This document shows positions 1 to 5,615 of a stretch of DNA of 5,615 bases, piece by piece. The stretch covers positions 1 through 5,615 of the forward strand of contig SKZP01000363.1 in NCBI GenBank assembly GCA_007127275.1, given 5' to 3'. The position numbers and the translations under genes were made by a program. The number at the start of each line of letters is the position of its first letter. Within the stretch, counting starts at the first letter, position 1. Source of the DNA: Planctomycetota bacterium (GTDB lineage: Bacteria; Planctomycetota; UBA8742; SKZP01). The notes beneath the pieces are model-generated. The model was not told the origin of the DNA. It worked only from the letters and a program-made list of their open reading frames with translations, and did no database searches.

Positions 1-124
1 AAACCCAATCTTCCTTCAACATACCAACGAAGAAAAGGAGGATGCTGGGGAGGGCGATCCGCACGCCGCGCAGTATCTCGGCGTTGTACTCTTGCCTCCG
101 TTTCATGACCTGGTCGCGCCGCAT
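1..124 (-). CDS. Partial gene with N-terminal membrane segment (cut by left window edge)
   Basis: This is the first 41 codons of a gene on the minus strand that leaves the window at base 1. The peptide starts MRRDQVMKRRQEYNAEIL and continues with a hydrophobic stretch at about residues 21-36 (VRIALPSILLFFVGML), followed by charged residues. A basic N terminus before a hydrophobic segment suits a membrane anchor with the N terminus in the cytoplasm, but this is inferred from composition alone. I chose ATG at 124 because a GGAGA ribosome-binding-like sequence (131-135) lies 6 nt upstream. The alternative ATG at 106 forms an ATGA overlap with the stop codon of the upstream ORF at 103-354. Either start suggests translational coupling with that ORF. 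The codons have mostly G/C third positions, as expected for a real gene here. I do not recognise the family. Confidence 0.5.
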   Translation of the reverse strand, partial: MRRDQVMKRRQEYNAEILRGVRIALPSILLFFVGMLKEDWV

Positions 125-354
125 GCGAATTCTCCACATCTTACGGCGGAGCCTTTCGCAATCTGCTTCGCCGCGTCCTCGTCGACGAGTTCGAGTTCGA
201 CGGCCAACTTCAACAACGGCTTCTTTGGCCGACTCTGCTTTGCTTCGGCGAGACGTTGCAACTGCTCGGCAGTTGCGCCGTGACGCATGTGCAAAAGGGT
301 AGCCGCTCTCCGGTCGGCGCCGCGAAAGGTGTCGGGGACAGTGCGCGAAGGCAT
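103..354 (-). CDS. Small hypothetical protein upstream of, and overlapping, the left-edge gene
   Basis: An 83-codon ORF of unknown function. The central part, about residues 27-68, reads like a real acidic/basic helical protein: ATAEQLQRLAEAKQ, then KKPLLKLAVELELVDEDAAK. The first 22 and last 12 residues look less protein-like. An in-frame TGA at 370-372 limits the N terminus. Possible starts are ATG 354, TTG 294 and ATG 288; none has a good ribosome-binding site, so the true protein could be about 61 residues. Its TGA stop (103-105) overlaps an ATG at 104-106 of the next gene as ATGA, the arrangement typical of co-translated bacterial gene pairs. The helical region loosely recalls short regulatory or docking domains, but I cannot assign a family. 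The MITE-like element at 403-575 lies just upstream and may have altered its promoter. Confidence 0.45.
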   Translation of the reverse strand: MPSRTVPDTFRGADRRAATLLHMRHGATAEQLQRLAEAKQSRPKKPLLKLAVELELVDEDAAKQIAKGSAVRCGEFACGATRS

Positions 355-402
355 TCTTTGCTCGCAAAATCAAATGCGGTTGCAGAGTCCGGGACATGCT
401 TA

Positions 403-575
403 GGAGCTGTCAGAAAATCACTTCCAAAAGTTGAGCACCTGCGCTCGGCTCTGCTTCGTTGTCGTCGGTTGCGCGGCTCGACGTGACTCGTCACGCCTTC
501 ACTGCTCACCTTCCTCCGCCTTGCATAGCCTTCGCTCGTGACGCTCAACTTTCGGAATGATTTCCCGACAGCTCC
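403..575. mobile_element. MITE-like non-autonomous inverted-repeat element, 173 bp
   Basis: The ends are long terminal inverted repeats. The left arm (403-435, beginning GGAGCTGTC and ending AAAGTTGAG) matches the reverse complement of the right arm (544-575) at 29 of 33 aligned columns, with three substitutions and one gap. The element is flanked by TTA on both sides (400-402 and 576-578), consistent with a 3-bp target-site duplication. The interior of about 108 bp has no room for a transposase, so it would be mobilised in trans. A TNA-type 3-bp duplication is known for some IS5-family subgroups, so an IS5-like parent is a guess, not a finding. A short internal hairpin (CGTGA-CTCG-TCACG, 482-495) is also present. 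ORFs that cross the element do not look like genes. Confidence 0.75.
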
Positions 576-771
576 TTACCGGAGCGCGTAGGCGTGTGTC
601 AATACTGCCAAGGCGACAACGGTGCGACACTCGTTTTCAAAAACCTGCAAGCAAGGGGGATGCGTTACGTGGTCGTGACGGACGTGCGCCTGTCTAGCCC
701 CGAAGGCGCCTTTGAGGGTAGCCCAGGGCGGCAGCCCGAATGCCATAGTGTTTTCGCCCCCCAAGCTTTCC

Positions 772-943
772 GACTGCGTCGGTGGGCTCTCGGACGGCCA
801 ACGCGGAGCCACGTGTTTTTGCGGCAGCGCCGCGGGAAGCCGTTCGCCCAACCCGACAAACGACCTTCCCACCACGGAGACCGTGGGCGCATACTTGATT
901 GGCGTCCTCCCCTGCGGACGAATGGGAGCCCACCGACGCAGTC
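772..943. repeat. Perfect 18-bp inverted repeat pair, arms 772-789 and 926-943
   Basis: GACTGCGTCGGTGGGCTC at 772-789 is exactly the reverse complement of 926-943, with 136 bp between the arms. Each arm is itself partly self-complementary (GAC-TGC-GTC). Similarity weakens quickly outside the arms, although both sides continue with a CCAA-containing segment. The pair could be the ends of a small element, two copies of an interspersed repeat in opposite orientation, or the base of a long stem. There is no clear target-site duplication. Confidence 0.6.
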
Positions 944-993
944 AGTGGGCTTTGGAATTCTACAATCACCGAGAGATTAACGGCATTGAGGCG

Positions 994-1041
994 GCAACCC
1001 TGAATTTCGCGGGATCCCGCCTCGGGGCATGAAAGGGTTGC
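994..1041 (-). terminator. Hairpin 9 nt past the SpoIID-type gene, possible terminator
   Basis: GCAACCCT at 994-1001 pairs perfectly with AGGGTTGC at 1034-1041. The enclosed segment contains the 12-bp palindrome GCGGGATCCCGC (1009-1020). It begins 9 bases beyond the TAA of the minus-strand gene ending at 1051, a natural place for a transcription end. On the minus strand no T-tract follows, so it is not a classical intrinsic terminator; it may be a 3'-end stabilising hairpin. A competing pairing exists between GAGGCG (988-993) and CGCCTC (1018-1023). Confidence 0.4.
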
Positions 1042-1050
1042 GTAACAACC

Positions 1051-2517
1051 TTATTGCGCGCCTTGCTCGAGGCGCATAAGCCTGCTTTGCGGGTAGAAGT
1101 GGGAAAGGATTTGAGGGTGCGTTGCGCCGTCCTTACCGAGTGCGCCGGCACCGTATTGGCACAGGCCGACGCCGTGGCCGAAGCCGTGGCCGTGCAGCGT
1201 GAGCGTGTTGTCGCTGACGACGACGGTGAAGCAGGTACTGGGCATGGCGTCGCGGCCGCCGCCGACCAGGGCGCGCAAGCGCGGCGCACGGATGCGTACC
1301 GTCCCGGCGTCGGTGACCAGCGCAAAGCTGTGCGGCCGTCGGGCGGGGTCGGCTTCGCCGCGAGCGGGCACGTTGCCGCGCAGCGAGGAGGGGAAAAGCC
1401 GCCGCACCTCGTGGAGCGTAGCGCCGAGTTCGCGCTCGTCGAAGCCCTCGCGCAGCAGGTTTTCTCGCACTTCTCGCCAGTCGAGCGTCGTCACCCACTG
1501 GTGAAGCGGCGAGGCCTCGCTCGGACTCGCCACGCCGCCGGCCAACGGCGGAAAGCCAGCGAAGTCGCCGAAGTACGAGGCGCTTGAAATGGTCGTGCCG
1601 CCGGAGGTGGAGTGAAAGAAGGTGGGGAACAGCTTGCCGTCGTAGGTCAGCACCTCGCCGGCCGTCTCCTCGGCGACGCGCCAACTGATGGGCCGCTCGT
1701 AGGGGGTTCCGCCGTAGCGCAAGTCGGCGACGCTGCTTTGCACGTCGTAGGGGCGCTCGTTGTTGCCGGCGCGGGTGGCGAGGACGCGGTAGGTGGTGAA
1801 GGTGCGAATGGCGACTGCCTGGGCCCGCAGCGCGGCTTCGCCGAAGCTGGCCGGCATCTCCGCGAGCAGGGAGCCGGCGACGTAGCTGCGCATGTCCAGT
1901 GTAATGATGGGCTCGAGGTGCCCGCCACGGGTGACGCGCAGCGTGAGGCTGCCGCGTACGGGTGTGGCGTCTCGTTCGTCGTCCGTGGCGAGCGCGAACA
2001 TCTCGCTTGCCGACACTTCGCCGCTGGGGCCGCGACGCGTACCGGGAAGCTCGAGGCACAGCGTATTGGTGCGCACGGTATACCGCCCGAAGTGGATAGC
2101 ACGGCCGCTCTCGTCCGCACGCACCTCGTAGGTGCCGGCACGCAGCGGAAGCTCAAGGGGTTGCCCCCGGTCACCGGCCGTAGCGCGCACCTGATCCGTC
2201 GGTACCGTGACACGCAAGCGTTGGGCACCGCACCACTCCACGAGGCGCACGCGAATCTCGTCGACAAACCACGCCGCCGCGGCGTCCCCGTAAGATTCAC
2301 GCCCCCTCGCATCGCTGCGCGAACGGGGCTCTCGCACGGGGGGCGTCGAGCTTCGCGCTTCGAACGAAGGGGCCGCACTGCCGCTGCCGTTCGCGGGAGG
2401 GGGCGCGCTTGGCGCCTGGACACAGGCCGCGACAACAGCGAGCGCCGTCAGCGCAACTCCGAGGGCAACCGCGCGCCGCCACCCACCGTCAATGCCAAGA
2501 ACGAGCAACAACATCAT
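1051..2517 (-). CDS. SpoIID/LytB-domain lipoprotein, putative peptidoglycan lytic transglycosylase
   Basis: A complete gene of 488 residues. I place the start at ATG 2517, not the earlier in-frame ATG at 2547, because GGAGG (2526-2530) lies 8 nt upstream. It also puts a signal peptide at the N terminus: a hydrophobic run ending ALAVVAAC, with Cys32 as the likely lipidated residue. A low-complexity linker (about 35-75) follows, then a domain I do not recognise, then the SpoIID/LytB domain from about residue 190 to the end. Family motifs are clear: LAEMP with Glu220, aligning with the catalytic glutamate known from SpoIID; LRAQAVAIRTF (230-240); HSTSGGT from His302; and HGHGFGHGVGLCQYGA (442-457), followed by QILSHFYP. 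Characterised SpoIID cleaves stem-peptide-free glycan strands during engulfment. In non-sporulating diderms the role of such proteins is presumed to be wall remodelling or septal cleavage, which is inference here. The segment at about 330-405 between the two conserved blocks looks longer than usual. No sporulation partner genes are visible. Confidence 0.93.
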   Translation of the reverse strand: MMLLLVLGIDGGWRRAVALGVALTALAVVAACVQAPSAPPPANGSGSAAPSFEARSSTPPVREPRSRSDARGRESYGDAAAAWFVDEIRVRLVEWCGAQRLRVTVPTDQVRATAGDRGQPLELPLRAGTYEVRADESGRAIHFGRYTVRTNTLCLELPGTRRGPSGEVSASEMFALATDDERDATPVRGSLTLRVTRGGHLEPIITLDMRSYVAGSLLAEMPASFGEAALRAQAVAIRTFTTYRVLATRAGNNERPYDVQSSVADLRYGGTPYERPISWRVAEETAGEVLTYDGKLFPTFFHSTSGGTTISSASYFGDFAGFPPLAGGVASPSEASPLHQWVTTLDWREVRENLLREGFDERELGATLHEVRRLFPSSLRGNVPARGEADPARRPHSFALVTDAGTVRIRAPRLRALVGGGRDAMPSTCFTVVVSDNTLTLHGHGFGHGVGLCQYGAGALGKDGATHPQILSHFYPQSRLMRLEQGAQ

Positions 2518-2525
2518 ACCGCGAA

Positions 2526-2530
2526 CCTCC
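2526..2530 (-). promoter_or_regulatory. Ribosome-binding site that fixes the SpoIID-type start
   Basis: GGAGG on the minus strand, 8 nt before ATG 2517 (or 11 nt before the adjacent ATG 2514). It supports these starts over the upstream in-frame ATG at 2547, which lies before the site. The rest of the spacer 2531-2695 shows no promoter I can defend. Confidence 0.75.
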
Positions 2531-2695
2531 GGCACACGTCCCCACAAGCAGCACCCTCCTCACATCGACGCCGTTGAATGCCGACTTGAGCGCCGGCGTC
2601 CCGACGCGGATGCGGATCCCGAGTTCCGTGGAGGCGGATGCCTTGCGGGACGTTCCGGTGATCCCGCGCGCGTTGGCGGCCTCAACGTACGTGCG

Positions 2696-2728
2696 AAGCC
2701 GCCGCCCGGGTTTTCCGGACGGCGGCTT
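2696..2728 (-). terminator. Strong stem-loop 38 nt past the cysteine-rich lipoprotein gene
   Basis: On the minus strand AAGCCGCCGTCCGG pairs with CCGGGCGGCGGCTT across a 5-nt loop (AAAAC). This gives a 14-bp stem with a single G-T wobble, at 2715-2728 and 2696-2709. It starts 38 nt after the TAG of the gene ending at 2767. The stem is very GC-rich with A-T pairs at its base, but only TT follows, so the U-tract is short. It is probably an intrinsic or RNA-stabilising terminator separating this gene from the SpoIID-type gene downstream. The near-symmetry means it could act in either direction, but no plus-strand gene ends here. Confidence 0.65.
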
Positions 2729-2766
2729 GCTCGGACATTCAAACGTGTGCGACGTCGTCCTCGCCG

Positions 2767-3873
2767 CTACTCAACGCGTGAGACGTGCAACTCCTCTTCG
2801 GGCACGACCCGGTAGCCGCTGGCGAGGAAGGTGCGCGTGACATCGCCGTCGGAGGTTTCTTCCAAGTGGAAGGTGCCGACGACTTCGATGATGTCACCTT
2901 CGCGGTAGTGCGGCCGCGCTTCGAGGCGGACCGGTTCATGCGAGCCTTGCGGAACGAAGGAAACCGACAAAATGGAAGACGGCGACACGGCCGCCCCGGC
3001 TTGCGCACAGCCCGCTGCGCTACAGCCGGCGGTGCTACAAGCACCGTCACTACAAGCGCCGTCGCTACAACCCCCGCCGGTGCAAACGTTGCCGCACTCC
3101 TCGCAGAGCTCGAAATCAATCAGCTTCGCACTGTGAAAGGCCCGTGCGCCTTGATGGACGTACCCGCGCACGAGGTATTGTTCGTCGTCCTCGAAGATGA
3201 AGACGCAGGCCTCCGAGGGCGACATCTGGGTCCACTCGTCGAACTCGGGCAGCTCGGTTCGAACGAACGGATCCTCGAGTTCGGGGTCGCCAAAGACCGT
3301 CGGGTCGTCGTCGAGCGTCTCTTCGTCCACCAAGCGGTAGCCAGTGGCGTAGAAGACGCGGTCGACGCTGCCCCCGTCTCTCTCGCGGTCAATTTCGTGG
3401 AAGGTACCGACGACCTCGACAACGTCTCCTTTGGAGTACCCGGGTTGCGCAGTGACCTGCACAGGGTCGTCCGAACCGTCCTCAACGAAGCGTACAACAA
3501 TGGAAGCCGACAACACGGCCGGCCCGCCCGTGGCACAATTGTCCACGGTACAACCTTCGCTCGTACACTCGCTGTGCGAAATGTCGAGATCCAAGTCGAT
3601 CAGCGTCGCCATGTAGAACGCGTCCGCTCCCTCATGGATCCTGCCGCGCACGGTAAACGTCTCGCGGTCCTCGAAGTGGATTGTGTTGGCCTCGGAAGGA
3701 GAAAGCGGAAAGTCGTTGTCCACCTCCGGCAACTCGGCCAACAAAAAAGGATCCTTTTTTGGTGTCGACTCGCTCTCGGCCGCGGGTTCGTTGCTGCAGC
3801 CGAAAGCAAAGGCCAGCGCAAACCCCGAACACAGCGCTAGCGCCAGCGCGCCGACCGCTCGTGGTATTGTCAT
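2767..3873 (-). CDS. Two-repeat exported lipoprotein with cysteine pentad array
   Basis: A complete gene of 368 residues. The start at ATG 3873 is chosen over ATG 3936 because GGAGG (3878-3882) lies 4 nt upstream and the new N terminus is a signal peptide. The peptide ends ALAFAFGC with Cys26 as the probable lipidated residue. The lipobox is atypical at -3 and -2 (Ala, Phe), and Ser at +2 would favour outer-membrane sorting if it is a true lipoprotein. Two homologous repeats follow, about 41-187 and 201-362. Shared signatures are DPF..(E)LPE, SPSEA, FED, VRG..H.GA.AF, LID, GD..EVVGTFH and GYR.V.EE. The strand-rich VRG and EVVGTF pattern suggests an OB-fold-like beta domain, which is inference. 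Each repeat has a cysteine loop in the same place: C-x4-C-x4-C (103, 108, 113) in repeat 1, and Cys257, 260, 264, 269, 274, 279, 284, 289 in repeat 2. The protein is acidic. I recognise no named family; metal binding or disulfide-stabilised loops are possible. Confidence 0.87.
   Translation of the reverse strand: MTIPRAVGALALALCSGFALAFAFGCSNEPAAESESTPKKDPFLLAELPEVDNDFPLSPSEANTIHFEDRETFTVRGRIHEGADAFYMATLIDLDLDISHSECTSEGCTVDNCATGGPAVLSASIVVRFVEDGSDDPVQVTAQPGYSKGDVVEVVGTFHEIDRERDGGSVDRVFYATGYRLVDEETLDDDPTVFGDPELEDPFVRTELPEFDEWTQMSPSEACVFIFEDDEQYLVRGYVHQGARAFHSAKLIDFELCEECGNVCTGGGCSDGACSDGACSTAGCSAAGCAQAGAAVSPSSILSVSFVPQGSHEPVRLEARPHYREGDIIEVVGTFHLEETSDGDVTRTFLASGYRVVPEEELHVSRVE
3007..3105 (-). 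repeat. Cys-x4 pentapeptide tandem array inside the lipoprotein gene
   Basis: Residues 257-289 of the lipoprotein. After C-x2-C-x3-C the cysteines follow at an exact 5-residue period: 264, 269, 274, 279, 284 and 289, in units such as CSDGA, CSDGA, CSTAG, CSAAG. The 15-bp DNA units are still similar (TGTAGCGACGGCGCT against TGTAGTGACGGTGCT), pointing to recent tandem duplication. The equivalent loop in repeat 1 has only three cysteines with the same spacing. Confidence 0.85.
3742..3761. repeat. Perfect 20-bp palindrome within the lipoprotein gene
   Basis: CAAAAAAGGATCCTTTTTTG reads the same on both strands and lies in codons 38-44, just after the signal peptide (peptide PKKDPF). It contains A6 and T6 runs, which are unusual in this GC-rich window. 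It could fold as an mRNA hairpin near the 5' end of the gene, or serve as a slippage site. Both are speculation; it may be chance. Confidence 0.6.
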
Positions 3874-3877
3874 GAGT

Positions 3878-3882
3878 CCTCC
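3878..3882 (-). promoter_or_regulatory. Ribosome-binding site that fixes the lipoprotein start
   Basis: GGAGG on the minus strand, 4 nt before ATG 3873 (sequence GGAGGACTCATG). It selects this start over ATG 3936 and leaves the signal peptide at the N terminus. The promoter must lie further upstream in 3883-4361; I see no convincing -35/-10 pair. Confidence 0.75.
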
Positions 3883-3991
3883 ATTTGAATGGGAAAAGAG
3901 AATCAGACAGCTTCTCGAAAGATGCTGTTCGCACAACTACCATTATGGCTGACTTCAGCGTCCTGGTAAAGGGAGCCCTCGCCTGGCCGTG

Positions 3992-4126
3992 CATTCCGCA
4001 AATGGGGAGTCGTTGCATCTTCAAGCCCACAGGCTGCGACCCGTGGGCCGGATGCGACCTGTCGACAAGGACCCACGACCGCCGCCGCCCGTGGGCTTGA
4101 ACGCGTAGATTCCCCGTCGCGGAATG
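3992..4126. repeat. Long imperfect inverted repeat (135 bp), REP- or MITE-like
   Basis: The left arm 3992-4030 and right arm 4091-4126 are inverted copies. CATTCCGC (3992-3999) pairs with GCGGAATG (4119-4126), TTCAAGCCCAC (4020-4030) pairs with GTGGGCTTGAA (4091-4101), and GGGGA (4004-4008) pairs with TCCCC (4111-4115). The remaining arm bases are partly mismatched. The 60-bp centre contains a second dyad, CGTGGG (4042-4047) with CCCACG (4072-4077), and two copies of TGCGACC (4035-4041, 4053-4059). I see no target-site duplication. The nested symmetry suggests a folded repeat unit that probably recurs elsewhere in the genome. Confidence 0.65.
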
Positions 4127-4361
4127 GACGCCTCATTCAGGGTGCAGCCGGCTCTTGTTGGGCCACAATGGGCAGCGCCTACTGGACAATATGGCGGGCC
4201 TCCGTGCGCCCAGTGCGCAACATCCAATCAGGAAACGCTCAGCGAACAATCCGTTTTCGGCATGAAAGCCCGTCGTCGTCCTCCCGCACACTGGGACGGA
4301 CGTGGTACGCTAGTTCGGGTGAGGCGTATTCCGTGCGACTTGAGCGAACGTGCTGTCAAGT

Positions 4362-5615
<1,254 letters not shown>

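Larger units (their letters stand above)
576..1050. other. Gene-free stretch rich in inverted repeats
   Basis: About 475 bp between the MITE-like element and the stop codon of the SpoIID-type gene. Several ORFs of 75-128 codons overlap each other on both strands, but none has a good ribosome-binding site, a recognisable domain or consistent codon use, so I call no gene. What it does hold is dense dyad symmetry: a perfect 18-bp inverted repeat (772-789 with 926-943), small hairpins at 821-833 (GCGGC-AGC-GCCGC) and 872-886 (CCACGG-AGA-CCGTGG), the 10-bp palindrome AAGGCGCCTT near 704-713, and the hairpin at 994-1041. A decayed or non-coding repeat element is the most likely explanation; a structured RNA is possible. 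Confidence 0.5.
3874..4361. other. Divergent intergenic region (488 bp)
   Basis: This separates the minus-strand lipoprotein gene from the plus-strand adaptor gene, so promoters for both should be here, although none is clear. It holds the imperfect long inverted repeat at 3992-4126. The segment 4127-4340 has overlapping ORFs on both strands (for example 4124-4390 plus and 4021-4227 minus), but they lack ribosome-binding sites and recognisable domains and one runs into the adaptor gene, so I do not call them. Confidence 0.6.

Noticed and set aside
594..1032. Overlapping open frames at 594-980 and 712-1032 (plus) and 576-875, 665-892 and 694-969 (minus)
   Set aside because: Both strands are open at once, no start has a ribosome-binding site, and the peptides have no recognisable domain. 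They are better explained as repeat-rich GC DNA.
1612..2577. 321-codon open frame on the plus strand
   Set aside because: It lies opposite the SpoIID/LytB gene, which has diagnostic motifs and a ribosome-binding site. The plus-strand product shows no motif.
2521..2695. Possible promoter for the SpoIID-type gene
   Set aside because: A promoter is expected here if the hairpin at 2696-2728 terminates transcription, but I could not find -35 and -10 boxes with credible spacing.
3007..3084. Direct repeats that might suggest a CRISPR array
   Set aside because: The period is 15 bp, in frame, with no spacers. It is a coding tandem repeat that gives Cys-x4 units.
2785..3840. 351-codon open frame on the plus strand
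   Set aside because: It is the complement of the two-repeat lipoprotein gene; the minus strand has the signal peptide, a GGAGG site and homologous repeats.

Overview
The window is GC-rich bacterial DNA. Two genes have N-terminal lipoprotein-type signals and a third encodes a periplasmic adaptor (HlyD/RND type), which fits a Gram-negative (diderm) cell. A SpoIID/LytB-type peptidoglycan enzyme is present, but no other sporulation gene. These families occur in several GC-rich diderm phyla (for example Myxococcota, Planctomycetota, Acidobacteriota), so I cannot name the organism from this sequence alone.

Layout, left to right. (1) 1-354, minus strand: a small two-gene unit. A short unrecognised ORF (103-354) overlaps the start of a partial gene that leaves the window on the left and has a membrane-anchor-like N terminus. 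(2) 355-1050: no convincing gene. It holds a 173-bp transposase-less inverted-repeat element (403-575, MITE-like) with 32-33-bp ends and a TTA direct repeat, then a stretch rich in inverted repeats, including a perfect 18-bp pair at 772-789 and 926-943 and a large hairpin just past the next gene. (3) 1051-2517, minus strand: a complete SpoIID/LytB-domain lipoprotein. (4) 2518-2766: a spacer with a strong 14-bp stem-loop, probably the terminator of the next gene upstream in transcription. (5) 2767-3873, minus strand: a two-repeat secreted lipoprotein whose second repeat carries an expanded cysteine pentapeptide array. (6) 3874-4361: a divergent intergenic region with an imperfect long inverted repeat (3992-4126). 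(7) 4362 to the right edge, plus strand: a membrane-fusion protein that runs into a (AACGAC)13 microsatellite encoding Asn-Asp repeats, where the window ends.

The three main genes are all predicted to act in the cell envelope: glycan-strand remodelling, an exported cysteine-rich lipoprotein, and a transport adaptor. The terminator-like hairpin between genes 3 and 5, and the divergent orientation of gene 7, argue against one operon. The sequence does not show that they share a pathway. The most unusual items are the cysteine pentad array, the in-frame hexanucleotide repeat, the MITE-like element and the long inverted repeats in the gene-free stretches.
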